From: an uncultured Pirellulaceae bacterium
Lineage (GTDB): Bacteria; Planctomycetota; Planctomycetia; Pirellulales; Pirellulaceae
NCBI GenBank assembly: GCA_937981585.1
Contig: CALJOA010000022.1
Location: forward strand, 1 to 52,477
Direction: 5' to 3'
Length of the DNA stretch: 52,477 bases
Both the position numbers and the translations under genes were made by a program. Below are positions 1-8,602 of this stretch, piece after piece; position 1 is the first letter of the stretch, and the number at the start of each line of letters is the position of its first letter. The notes under the pieces are model-generated. The model was not told the DNA's origin. It ran no database searches and worked only from the letters and a program-made list of their open reading frames with translations.

Positions 1-2
1 AA

Positions 3-75
3 TACCAGCCCGAAGCGCCAGCGAGGGAACGTCTACTGGAGGATTCCTAATGGACGCTCGCGCTTCGGGCTGATA
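3..75. repeat. Dispersed palindrome, family C-like (copy C3)
   Basis: Two arms reading CAGCCCGAAGCGC and its complement enclose a 40-odd nt centre that contains the words CAGCGAGGG and GACGCTCG. The element can fold into a long hairpin and lies downstream of the 3' end of the minus-strand LPS-transport-like gene. The words CCAGCGAGGG and CGCTTCG recur near 10.17 kb, which links it to family C. The rest of the 271 bases before the first gene shows only a short unsupported reading frame. It could double as a transcription end, but there is no T-tract. Confidence 0.7.
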
Positions 76-271
76 CTTAACTTAAATATTGACGGAAAAT
101 GGAAACGCTCAATCTGATCAGCTATTCGCTTTAGCGAATTCATTGCTCCAAACCGTGAAACGCAATTCCCCCCGGGTGGAGAATTTAGGCTTACTTTTTC
201 AAGCTGGCAAGGTTGAAACACCTACCAGGCGTTGACGTGGGGAAGAGATAGCAGTTTTCGATTAGAAAACT

Positions 272-3200
272 CTACTTGTTATTGATATTCAAATTCTTGA
301 CGCCTTGAGTCTGCGTCCACTGATCGCTGATTCGATAGCTAATTTTTTCAGCGATCAGGTGCGTCGGATTTTTGTCGTTGGGCGTTTGTTTGAACCAAAG
401 GTTTGCGTCGGTTCTGGGAGTACCTTCAACCACCAGGACATCGGTCGCTTGCGAGTAGCTAACGCGGTTTGCTGTCGCCTCGAACGTTTCACTGAACAGA
501 TGGGCGTTCCCCGATGCCAGCATTTCGTTGACCGGTTTGGTGTCGCCGCGCGAAGTCCACTGCGCCAGTTGAAGCCGATTGCAACGCAGATTGACGCTTC
601 CCCGTGGTGCCAACTTTTTCCCGTCATCCGGGTTCAGGGATTGCTCCCATGATCCGATTGGAGCGTAAATCGTCCTTACATTGCCGTCGACCGTCATCTC
701 TTTTTGATCAGGATCAATGTTAAGCTCGCCATCAAAGTTGATTTGAATGAACGACAGTCCCTTCTTCTTTTTCTTGTCGCCGGCGATTCTGGCAAACGGA
801 TTGGAATCATTTGAGCTGGCTGAACTGGCCGATCCCATCTGATGAGTTGCAATCGTTCCGGGGCCTTTTGCGTAGAGTCCGCCGGCTTCGACGTTGAAGG
901 TTGCGTTGGGGACCACGATGTTCTGTTTTTGAAAGAGGACTCCAGCCGAGTCAAAGGTCCGGTTCTCGACAACCACCAAACGATTCTTGGCATCAGAGAC
1001 TGGGGTATGACGGACTAGTTTAAACGCACGTTTCGATTCAGGAATTTCGTTTACAAAGACCAGCTCGCGAATCTGAGTTTTCGTACTTGCCCCGCCTGCT
1101 GAACTGTCGCTGGATAGTTTGGCAAAATTGACGGGCTCGCTAAGCTCAACACTCAGTCCTTCGCTGAGGGATTTAAGCTGCGAGCGGTTTCGTTTCCCAT
1201 CTTTGCCGGGCTTTTCGATTTGGGATGCCGACATTACGACGTTGCGTTCGAAGTAGATCTTTGCTCCGTCAAAAATCATCCCGCCTTTCCAGTTCACATC
1301 AAGATTCTGGGGGATGGATTTTTTGATCGCTTCGTTAAGAGGGTCTTCTAGTTTTTCGGCTGCGCGGTCTTCAAACGATTCGGGGTTAATTTTCATTGAC
1401 CCGGCTCCATTGACCCAAAGCTTGTTAGCGTTCTGATCAAGATTGACATCGGACCCGAACAGCTCGAATCCCTTTGCCGAAAGGGAGGCAGATTTGCCGG
1501 ACTTGGAAGAAACCACGGCGCGGTAGGTGTCTTTGCCTTGCGGCGTCAAACGAAGCTGATCTCCTTTGATCAACAACGGTTGTTCGGCCGGTTGTTTAGC
1601 GGGACGGTCCGACGACGGCAGAGATGTTTGCAGCACTCGAACATCACCAACAACGGTCAGATCGACTATTTGAGTTGTCTTTCCCGAACCCTGAAGTCTG
1701 ACTTCGATATCCTGGCCGCGAAATTCGATTGACTTGTTGTTTCTTGATTCTCGGACCCGCGAAGTAGTTGTATTCTCTGGTCGGTCGTCAGCAATCAATT
1801 CTGAGGGCTTGGTCGAGTTTTCGGCGGCTGCTTCGGCTTCGAAATTCGCCAGTTCGACGAAACCTGAATCCGCTGGAAGCTGGTTCACTCGGCCAACGGT
1901 TACTGACGGAGGTTTCAGATCGGCAGTTGGAAGTTTGTCAACATTGCGAACAGAGCGAAACGGTGTAGCTCGAGGAGTTGCAGGTTGAACTGTCGTCAAC
2001 GGCGAGAAGTTTGGAGCCGGAGAGTTGTAGGGTGAGGATCTACCATAATGCTCCTGAAGCAGAAGTCTCCCACGATATCCGACTTGATGTTTTAACTGGG
2101 CGGTGATGCTGTCTGGTTGGGCGCCGTTGGTTCGCTGAGGCCAGATCGCGGTCATCCGTTGAGAAAAGCCCGAGAACTTGGGTGAGACGATCGAAACGTT
2201 TCCTTCGGCGACGATCTTGAATGGTTGGTAGTTCCATTTTTCGTTCTCGCGCTTGGCTTGGGTTTCAGGCTGGGTTCTGACCTGCGTGTTGGTTAGGGAC
2301 GTTTTCGTGGTTGGGACTTGCCATACGAGTACCTCGATCTTGTCAGCGTTGGTTTGGGTTTGATCGGCGATCCGAACGCTCGTATCTCCGTCCAACAAAA
2401 TCCGCTGAGCTCCTGATTGCCCGGGGTTGTTCTGGGTGGTGAGACTCTTTGACCATGAAGCGAAGAACTCGTCCTGATTTTCTGTCTTGGGGCGAATCAT
2501 CCGACCAGGCCCGATGGCATTGACGGTACCCAGTGAGTTGTCTTCGGTCAGGATGTAATGCAGCTCTTTGGAAACCATTTGGTATTTGTCACTGACAATC
2601 GCGACCATTGAATCGGTTTGAGGATCGCATCGACCGATTACTTTGCTGGTTTCAACATCGTAGCTTAGTGATTCGCCTGTGATTTGAGCGGCGCTAGATC
2701 GCGAAACGACAATGGCCGGTGTTCCTTCGGCGAGAAACGACTTGAGTTCGAGATCGCCTTTGGATTTGTCAAAAGGGGAGGAGGCCGCGGTCTGTTGTCC
2801 GTCTTGTTTTTCAAATTCTTGCACGGAGTCGAGAGAGTTCTCGTTTTGCTTTTCCTTCTCTTTGAACGCCAGCGTTAGTTTTTCACATTCGATTGAGTCT
2901 TGAAAGCGATCCATTTGCTGCGCCACGACGCCTTGCTCGAACGTGGCAACGTTATTGTCAAAGTCAAAAATGAAAGGCCCATTGCAGGAGACTTCGATCG
3001 GACTCTTTTGGTTGGAGAATATCTTTGACTGATTGGATCGAGCGCCGGTATCGGAACTGTTGCTCAGAACGATTGAATTGCTTCCGACGGGCTCGATTCG
3101 CAGTTTATGAAGGAACGCAAGTTCAAGCCGCTTTACACCACTGATGCTGGAAAAGTCCGTTCCAAGCGGTGTTTCTTCGTGTTCCAAATCGATCAACAGG

Positions 3201-3868
3201 TTCCGACCTGACGCTTTGTTGGGGCCGAACGCAAGCTGTACGTTGTCGAGCGTGTAGATTCTTCGCTTATCGATTTGCACGTTGCTGGTCATGACATGAA
3301 ACGCGTCGTTGGCCTTCGGTTTTGTCGGGGGCCGATAGATGTCAACGTTACCGGTTAGCCGAGCGGTTTCGAGCTCTGCCTTTCCCTCCCCGGCGTAGAC
3401 GTCTGCCATTGGCCTGTCGAACTTCAAATTAGCTCCATCGATGCAGCGAACGACGGTTGGGATAACTGTGGAATCTGAGTCAGGATTGGTATCGTCATCG
3501 GTCTGGTCGTCGAGCCCTGAAAATAGAGTGAACGGAACGACTTGGAGGGAGCCGTCGGGCTGCTCTTGGAATTCTTTGAACAGAATCGTTCCAGATTCGG
3601 TAAGCAGCGTTTTACATTCGCTGAGTTCCCAGGAATCGGTTGGGAGATAGGGAACCAAGTGCGATTTCTGTTCGCGCGGCGAAGGAAGTTCGGCCAAGGG
3701 AGTGAACTGAGGCCGTTGAATCAGATTCGGCGGGCCCTCAATGACCGGAACGGCGTGTCGGAGGTACAACGAGTAGCAACCAATTACTGCAGCCAGTGCC
3801 ATCAAGTACTGTGCCAACGCGTTGATCGGCGGCTTTACTTTCATTGATGGGTTGGCTGGACTCGACAA
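272..3868 (-). CDS. Giant LptC/LptA (OstA)-like LPS-transport protein
   Basis: This 1198-residue protein is probably anchored in the inner membrane by one N-terminal helix (about residues 17-37) and otherwise periplasmic. Around residues 150-230 it has strings such as AELETARLTGNVDIYR, with 'transform, then store' beta strands typical of the LptC/LptA/OstA fold. A similar pattern (MTVDGNVRTIY, MLASGNAHLFSETFEATANRVSY) returns in the last 200 residues, so several OstA-like units may be strung together. LptA and LptC of E. coli are each under 200 residues. It follows kdsC by 59 bp, as lptC/lptA follow kdsC in proteobacteria, which supports a role in carrying LPS across the periplasm. The start is TTG with AAAGGA 9 nt upstream; an ATG lies 8 codons later. 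No lptB is nearby. The middle is low-complexity and uncertain. Confidence 0.72.
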   Translation of the reverse strand: MSSPANPSMKVKPPINALAQYLMALAAVIGCYSLYLRHAVPVIEGPPNLIQRPQFTPLAELPSPREQKSHLVPYLPTDSWELSECKTLLTESGTILFKEFQEQPDGSLQVVPFTLFSGLDDQTDDDTNPDSDSTVIPTVVRCIDGANLKFDRPMADVYAGEGKAELETARLTGNVDIYRPPTKPKANDAFHVMTSNVQIDKRRIYTLDNVQLAFGPNKASGRNLLIDLEHEETPLGTDFSSISGVKRLELAFLHKLRIEPVGSNSIVLSNSSDTGARSNQSKIFSNQKSPIEVSCNGPFIFDFDNNVATFEQGVVAQQMDRFQDSIECEKLTLAFKEKEKQNENSLDSVQEFEKQDGQQTAASSPFDKSKGDLELKSFLAEGTPAIVVSRSSAAQITGESLSYDVETSKVIGRCDPQTDSMVAIVSDKYQMVSKELHYILTEDNSLGTVNAIGPGRMIRPKTENQDEFFASWSKSLTTQNNPGQSGAQRILLDGDTSVRIADQTQTNADKIEVLVWQVPTTKTSLTNTQVRTQPETQAKRENEKWNYQPFKIVAEGNVSIVSPKFSGFSQRMTAIWPQRTNGAQPDSITAQLKHQVGYRGRLLLQEHYGRSSPYNSPAPNFSPLTTVQPATPRATPFRSVRNVDKLPTADLKPPSVTVGRVNQLPADSGFVELANFEAEAAAENSTKPSELIADDRPENTTTSRVRESRNNKSIEFRGQDIEVRLQGSGKTTQIVDLTVVGDVRVLQTSLPSSDRPAKQPAEQPLLIKGDQLRLTPQGKDTYRAVVSSKSGKSASLSAKGFELFGSDVNLDQNANKLWVNGAGSMKINPESFEDRAAEKLEDPLNEAIKKSIPQNLDVNWKGGMIFDGAKIYFERNVVMSASQIEKPGKDGKRNRSQLKSLSEGLSVELSEPVNFAKLSSDSSAGGASTKTQIRELVFVNEIPESKRAFKLVRHTPVSDAKNRLVVVENRTFDSAGVLFQKQNIVVPNATFNVEAGGLYAKGPGTIATHQMGSASSASSNDSNPFARIAGDKKKKKGLSFIQINFDGELNIDPDQKEMTVDGNVRTIYAPIGSWEQSLNPDDGKKLAPRGSVNLRCNRLQLAQWTSRGDTKPVNEMLASGNAHLFSETFEATANRVSYSQATDVLVVEGTPRTDANLWFKQTPNDKNPTHLIAEKISYRISDQWTQTQGVKNLNINNK

Positions 3869-3927
3869 TTTCCGATTTCCTTTTCTGTGTTGTGACCAAT
3901 CCTTGGTCGTTGTCAGTTCGTGTTTTA

Positions 3928-4452
3928 CTACGGGCTCCGGTACGACTGCATCAATTCGCCCCAGCGATCCTGCTTCTTCAAGATTGTTTCAACCAATTCA
4001 CGGACGGCGCCGGCGCCTCCCGTAAGTTTGGTTTTGAGGTGGGCAACCGTTTGGACCTCTTCAACACCATCAGCAACCGTCGCGGCCAAGCCGACGGCCG
4101 ACAGCAAACTCAAATCCGAAAGATCATCACCGACATAGCAAACCTGATCGGGCTGTAACCCAAACTCTTCGATCAGCTGAAGCCCAACAGTTAGTTTGTT
4201 GTCAGATCCCTGGCGGATCGTTTCGATCCCAAGTTCAGTCATTCGAAGTTTGACAACGTGCGACGATCGAGCCGTAATGATTCCGAATCGATGACCCGCT
4301 CGCTGCCAGAGCTTGATTCCCAGCCCATCTCGAACGTTGAACGTCTTGGATTCGATGCCGTTGTTGTCGTAGGTGATGCTTCCGTCAGTTAATACTCCAT
4401 CAACGTCTGAGAGAATCAGTTGGATCTGCTGTATCCGCTGATCAAGTTTCAT
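3928..4452 (-). CDS. kdsC: 3-deoxy-D-manno-octulosonate 8-phosphate phosphatase (KdsC, HAD IIIA)
   Basis: KdsC removes the phosphate from Kdo-8-phosphate to give Kdo, the sugar that joins lipid A to the LPS core, in the cytoplasm. The 174-residue protein has the HAD nucleophile motif near the N-terminus (LSDVDGVLTDG, Asp16 and Asp18), a central TARSS motif, and the metal-binding motif CYVGDDLSDLSLL near residues 115-128. Length and the lack of a large cap fit the tetrameric class C0 phosphatases (E. coli KdsC has 188 residues). It starts at ATG. The downstream gene is an LPS-transport-like protein, so the pair is probably cotranscribed; bioC lies 127 bp upstream on the same strand. Confidence 0.9.
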   Translation of the reverse strand: MKLDQRIQQIQLILSDVDGVLTDGSITYDNNGIESKTFNVRDGLGIKLWQRAGHRFGIITARSSHVVKLRMTELGIETIRQGSDNKLTVGLQLIEEFGLQPDQVCYVGDDLSDLSLLSAVGLAATVADGVEEVQTVAHLKTKLTGGAGAVRELVETILKKQDRWGELMQSYRSP

Positions 4453-4579
4453 TTACGTAAGCCGTATCTCGGGGTTCGTCATTGGTAAAAAGGATTTTAG
4501 TTGCATGCAGTTTTTGGGGCAACGTTGAGCCGAATGAGTCAACGCTAGCGGAACGCGAGATTGGGTCGTTTATGCAGCT

Positions 4580-5365
4580 TCAGCCGACCCGAGCGGAAAT
4601 AAAGACGGATTCAAATACCAAGCTCAACTCGCCATCACGGGAAAGCCGCCCCTCAAGCACCGCGCGAAAGTCGCGATACCGCTGGGCCCCAAGTAATCCC
4701 GGTTGTCTGGTTGTCGAAGCGTTGGTCGCGCCGATTTGTTTGATGCTTTTGAGCAAGTCATCAACCGATTCGAACACAAGCCGATGGTTCTCCGATTCAA
4801 CGGAGGCGTTTTCGAACTTAAGCTGGTGCAGGATGTCCCTGATCGTGTCCGACGAGTCGAATTCGTGAACGCGTTGTTGTTGATCGCCTGCCTCTTGCCA
4901 CGCCGTTTTTAGCTCTGCAAACGTGCCGGGGCCAAACGTCGATCCGAGCAGCAATCCACCTAGCTTGCCGATTCTTTTGATCTCCTTCAGTGCAGCGGTT
5001 GTGTCGCACCACTGGATTGCCGAGTTTGTGACGATCAGATCCGCAGTCTGATCGGCCAGTGGAGTTGCCTCCAGATCACAGCAATGAAAATTCGCGCTCG
5101 GCACGCGGGCTTGGGCGACTTCGATCATTCCCGGAGCGATGTCGATGGCAGTCAATTCGAAACGATGGTTGGGCTGGTTGAGCAAAGCGATTTGCTGGAG
5201 AGCCCAGCCAGTACCACAACCCATGTCAACGACAACTCCGCGTAGTTCGTTCGGGATCGAGTCGATCAGTCTCTGGGAGATCTGGTTTTGCAACTGCGCA
5301 GCCTGGTCATAGGTCCCAGCAGCACGGCTGAACTGACGAGCAATTTGTTGTTTGGCAAGCCTCAA
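4580..5365 (-). CDS. bioC: Malonyl-ACP O-methyltransferase (BioC)
   Basis: BioC methylates malonyl-ACP with S-adenosylmethionine so that it can enter fatty-acid elongation and become pimeloyl-ACP methyl ester, the first step towards biotin. The 261-residue protein has the BioC-style N-terminus (KQQIARQFSRAAGTYDQAAQLQ), the SAM-binding motif VVDMGCGTGWAL near residue 46, an acidic ATDIAPGM-like second strand (TAIDIAPGM) and IVTNSAIQW as motif IV. The start is TTG inside the overlap TTGA with the stop codon of the preceding hydrolase gene; there is no ATG before residue 48, so this start is strongly favoured and implies translational coupling. It is the last biotin gene of the cluster. Confidence 0.88.
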   Translation of the reverse strand: MRLAKQQIARQFSRAAGTYDQAAQLQNQISQRLIDSIPNELRGVVVDMGCGTGWALQQIALLNQPNHRFELTAIDIAPGMIEVAQARVPSANFHCCDLEATPLADQTADLIVTNSAIQWCDTTAALKEIKRIGKLGGLLLGSTFGPGTFAELKTAWQEAGDQQQRVHEFDSSDTIRDILHQLKFENASVESENHRLVFESVDDLLKSIKQIGATNASTTRQPGLLGAQRYRDFRAVLEGRLSRDGELSLVFESVFISARVG

Positions 5366-6135
5366 GATTCACCAGCTAAGTCGGTCAGAAGGAAATTTTC
5401 CAGACATTCAATGTAGTCGGACGGATGTTGAAGAAAAGGCAGGTGGCCACCGGGAAGCGAAACAAACGAATGTCCGTTTGAAAGTTGTTCGTAAAGATAC
5501 CCACTGGCCGAGATGGGAACCACGCGGTCAGATTGTCCAGCGACGACCTGCGTTTTGACTTTTAACTCGCCAAGTCGATCGCGTAGATCGGTTTGGCGAA
5601 GCAGTGCCAATCCAAATTGCAGCGTTTGGTGGCTGGGTGGGTTAGCCTCAGTGAGCAACCCATGCAATTCTCGAACCAGCGAAACAGACGTACGTTTCTC
5701 ATCGGGATTGTCTGAGAATGTTTGCAGCAGCAGAAACTTCTTGAGCGACCTCGAGTAATCGGCTTCGAAGCCAATTGCAAGTTCTTCAAACGGTCCGGGC
5801 TCCACACCATGTTCCCATTGTTCGTCGACCAGGAACCGAGGCGTAGTTGAAATGAGTTGGAGCTTTTCAAACCGATGCGGCTCAGCCATTGCTGCAGCCA
5901 GGGCAATGGTTCCGCCCAGCGACCATGCTACCCAATTCGCGGTCTCAGGTGCGCGGGAAAGGATGTCGGCAATTACCGATTCCATATTGTAGTCGCCAGA
6001 ATAGTCGATCTGACTACCGTACCCGGGCAGATCCAGGACGGTAAGGTCGAACCGGGAGTCAAGCTGATCGAGAATTGGATTCCAGATCAGCGAGTTGACG
6101 GCCCAGCCATGAAGAAGAACAAGTCGAGGTTTCAT
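5362..6135 (-). CDS. bioH: Alpha/beta hydrolase, BioH-type pimeloyl-ACP methyl ester carboxylesterase
   Basis: In the biotin pathway BioH removes the methyl group placed by BioC, ending elongation at pimeloyl-ACP. The 257-residue protein begins LVLLHGWAVNSLIWNP, a BioH-like oxyanion segment, and has a serine nucleophile in WSLGG (about residue 92), an Asp in GQSDRVVP and the catalytic His in GGHLPFLQHP near the C-terminus. The length matches E. coli BioH (256). It begins 10 nt after bioF and overlaps bioC by 4 nt, so the context is as telling as the motifs. Other hydrolases (BioG, BioV types) can fill this role, but the sequence looks most like BioH. Confidence 0.85.
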   Translation of the reverse strand: MKPRLVLLHGWAVNSLIWNPILDQLDSRFDLTVLDLPGYGSQIDYSGDYNMESVIADILSRAPETANWVAWSLGGTIALAAAMAEPHRFEKLQLISTTPRFLVDEQWEHGVEPGPFEELAIGFEADYSRSLKKFLLLQTFSDNPDEKRTSVSLVRELHGLLTEANPPSHQTLQFGLALLRQTDLRDRLGELKVKTQVVAGQSDRVVPISASGYLYEQLSNGHSFVSLPGGHLPFLQHPSDYIECLENFLLTDLAGES

Positions 6136-6145
6136 TTGGATTGAC

Positions 6146-7327
6146 TCATGAAATGATGGCGATCTTGTTCATTTCGTCACTTGTCAGCAGACCGGTCAAC
6201 TTAGCGATCTGTTGGGATGTGTGGTCAGAAGACAACGTGATTCGCAATCGCGCGCTGCCGACGGGAACGGTTGGCGGACGGATGGCCGAGACCCAAACTC
6301 CGTTGCGTTTGAGAAACTCGCTGGCCTGGATGGTTGCTTCAGCAGAGCCAAACAAAATTGGCTGAATCGGGGTGCTGGAGTCGCAGAGCTGCAGATCAGA
6401 GTCCATGATCGCACTTCGAAACTGAGCGATGTTAGCGTTCAATTTTTCCTGCCGCTCGGGCTGGCTTGCGATGATCTTGATTGCAGCGCCAGTCGCCGCG
6501 ACGACCGAAGGGGGCAGGGCGGTGGTGTAGATGTAGGTTCTGGCAAATTGAATCAGGGTTTCAATGTAAATCGCGTCTCCGGCGACAAACGCCCCGAAAC
6601 TACCCGCCGATTTCCCAAGTGTTCCAACCATTAAAACGTTTCCAGCGGCGTTTAGTTGGGCGTCTTCGAGTGTTCCTTTTCCGCAGTCGCCCATAACGCC
6701 GAAGCCGTGGGCATCATCAACCACGAGAACCGAATCGTGCTGGTCGCAAATTGTTTTGAGCTTTTTCACTGGAGCGACCGTGCCATCCATGCTAAACACG
6801 CCATCGGTTGAAACGAGTGTTCGACGTGCTTCGGAATCGCCCAGCAGTTTCTCGACTGCGTCGGAATCACAATGGGCGTACCGTTTCATTTTCGCTTCGC
6901 AGTATCTCCCTCCGTCGATCAATGACGCATGATTCAATCGGTCCAGCAGAATCATATCGTCGTGACCGAGAAACGTTTGCGGGATCGCGAGGTTGGCCAT
7001 GTAGCCGGTCGAAAACAAAATCGCTTTTTCGGCTCCGATGAACTCGGCGATTTGATGTTCGACCTGCTGATGGTCATCAGAGTGGCCGCAAATCAAGTGC
7101 GACGCACCCGAGCCGGTGCCTCGCTGCCTGATGGCTGCAACGGCCGCTGCGATTACGTCGGGATGGTTGGCCAGTCCGAGATAATCGTTGCTGCAAAAGT
7201 TAACAAACTGCTGGCCATCGACCGAAACTTCTACGCTTTGGGGCCCCGAGACTACCGACCGCCGGCGCCATAGTTGATCCCGTTTTCGCGCCTCGTGCTG
7301 GGCGGCAAGCTCGTCTCGCCAAGGCAT
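6146..7327 (-). CDS. bioF: 8-amino-7-oxononanoate synthase (BioF)
   Basis: BioF is a PLP enzyme that condenses pimeloyl-ACP with alanine to give 8-amino-7-oxononanoate. The reading frame is open further upstream, but the ATG of [10 protein letters not shown] is chosen because it overlaps the bioB stop by one base (TAATG), giving 393 residues, close to the family norm. Visible motifs are FCSNDYLGLA near residue 50, GSGASHLICGH, the FSTGYMANLA segment, the VVDDAHGFG aspartate strand that contacts PLP, and the Schiff-base lysine in GTLGKSAGSFGAF. It sits inside the biotin operon and is probably translationally coupled to bioB. Confidence 0.93.
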   Translation of the reverse strand: MPWRDELAAQHEARKRDQLWRRRSVVSGPQSVEVSVDGQQFVNFCSNDYLGLANHPDVIAAAVAAIRQRGTGSGASHLICGHSDDHQQVEHQIAEFIGAEKAILFSTGYMANLAIPQTFLGHDDMILLDRLNHASLIDGGRYCEAKMKRYAHCDSDAVEKLLGDSEARRTLVSTDGVFSMDGTVAPVKKLKTICDQHDSVLVVDDAHGFGVMGDCGKGTLEDAQLNAAGNVLMVGTLGKSAGSFGAFVAGDAIYIETLIQFARTYIYTTALPPSVVAATGAAIKIIASQPERQEKLNANIAQFRSAIMDSDLQLCDSSTPIQPILFGSAEATIQASEFLKRNGVWVSAIRPPTVPVGSARLRITLSSDHTSQQIAKLTGLLTSDEMNKIAIIS

Positions 7328-8433
7328 TATTGTGGTCCGCAGCCACAACCGCCTTGCCCACATTGGTCTTGGGCTTGCTGAGCCAAACCGTCAGTCGTTG
7401 ATGAGTTTTGGTTGGCCGGTTTGGTTTGACCATTGATTCCCAGCCGCTCAAATAAATGCTGATCATGATTGACCGTTGCGTTACCGGTGGTCAGTAGCTG
7501 CTCACCGTAGAACAGCGAGTTGGCGCCCGCCATGAAACACATGGCTTGCATTTCATCGTTCATTTCCTCGCGACCAGCTGAAAGACGAACGTAAGAAGTC
7601 GGCATCAGGATACGGGCAACTGCTATGGTACGAATGAAGTCGAACGAGTCGATGTTCTCCAGTTCAGCAAGCGGAGTCCCAGGGATTTTGACCAGGTTGT
7701 TGATCGGAACGCTCTCGGGTGCCGGATTGAGATTGGCCAGCGTCGTTAACAAACCGACTCGATCCTGTTGCGTTTCGCCCATCCCGACGATCCCGCCACA
7801 GCAGACTTTCATCCCCGATTCTCGAACGTTGTTGAGCGTCTCAAGTCGATCTTCATAAGTTCTGGTGGTGATGACCTCGCCGTAATACTCCGGCGACGTG
7901 TCGAGATTGTGATTGTAGTAGTCGAGGCCTGATGACTGAAGTTTGTCGGCCTGATCGGGAGTCAGCATGCCGAGGGTTGCACAAGTTTCAAGGCCCAGCT
8001 CTTTGACAGCCGCAACAGCCTCCGCGACGGCTTCGACGTCACCGTCTTTTGGGCTGCGCCAAGCGGCGCCCATGCAGAATCTTCCGGCGCCATTTGATTT
8101 GGCGACTTTGGCGGCTTCGACGATCTTATCAAGCGGCATTAACCGCTCGGTTTTCAATCCTGTTTTGTAGCGGGCACTTTGTGGGCAGTAGGCGCAGTCT
8201 TCAGGGCAGGCCCCCGTTTTGATGCTCAGCAGGCTGCTAAGCTGGACGGAGTTGGGGTCGTGGTGTTGCCGATGGACCGTTTGGGCTTTGAAAAGCAGGT
8301 CCATCAAAGGCAAATCGAAAAGCTGCTCAACTTGCTCGCGCGTCCAAGCTTCGTTTGGGGAAGCATTGGACTCAGTAGTCTGAGTGTTTGAAGGTTGAGC
8401 TGAAGTTTTAGCTGCCGCAGTTTGTGGTGTCAT
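7327..8433 (-). CDS. bioB: Biotin synthase (BioB), radical SAM, with a Cys/Gly-rich C-terminal tail
   Basis: BioB inserts sulfur into dethiobiotin using a radical-SAM [4Fe-4S] cluster and a sacrificial [2Fe-2S] cluster. The radical-SAM motif appears as [16 protein letters not shown]. Further hallmarks are the [13 protein letters not shown] segment, the [11 protein letters not shown] segment and the late [14 protein letters not shown] segment with the conserved Arg. The start is taken at the ATG of [10 protein letters not shown] (368 residues), because the longer open frame runs back into a repeat and the end of bioA. The first 35 residues are a low-complexity extension. The protein ends in [11 protein letters not shown], a Cys/Gly-rich tail absent from E. 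coli BioB. Its stop overlaps the bioF start. Confidence 0.94.
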   Translation of the reverse strand: MTPQTAAAKTSAQPSNTQTTESNASPNEAWTREQVEQLFDLPLMDLLFKAQTVHRQHHDPNSVQLSSLLSIKTGACPEDCAYCPQSARYKTGLKTERLMPLDKIVEAAKVAKSNGAGRFCMGAAWRSPKDGDVEAVAEAVAAVKELGLETCATLGMLTPDQADKLQSSGLDYYNHNLDTSPEYYGEVITTRTYEDRLETLNNVRESGMKVCCGGIVGMGETQQDRVGLLTTLANLNPAPESVPINNLVKIPGTPLAELENIDSFDFIRTIAVARILMPTSYVRLSAGREEMNDEMQAMCFMAGANSLFYGEQLLTTGNATVNHDQHLFERLGINGQTKPANQNSSTTDGLAQQAQDQCGQGGCGCGPQ

Positions 8434-8489
8434 TGATCGTTTTCCGTGATGTAAGTCGGACAACAGTATATAACACGCCAGCCCAGTTA

Positions 8490-8566
8490 GTAGCACGGCT
8501 CTCCGAGCCGTGAGGCGAGATTTTATGGTTTCGGCTCGGAGAGCCGAGCTACTTTGTTCGAATCCG
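8490..8566. repeat. Double palindrome, family B (copy B1)
   Basis: This element lies in the 169-bp gap between bioA and bioB and is therefore inside the biotin transcript. The arms CGGCTCTCCGAGCC and GGCTCGGAGAGCCG pair with each other, and each arm is also a small hairpin by itself (GGCTC-TCC-GAGCC), so the element can fold either as one long stem or as two short ones. Outer ends GTAGC and GCTAC extend the stem. The 3' flank CTTTGTTCGAATCCG is shared with copy B2 at 34.7 kb, so the mobile or copied unit includes it. Confidence 0.85.
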
Positions 8567-8602
8567 TGCCAGATTGGGGAACCAGAGGATTGCGTCCTAA
8601 CC

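Noticed and set aside
33-221. 62-codon minus-strand frame at the window start
   Set aside because: Partly made of the C3 palindrome; no known motif.
8553-8570. TTCGAATCC flank of family B considered as a tRNA gene end or attachment site
   Set aside because: No acceptor, D or anticodon arms can be drawn around it in either copy.
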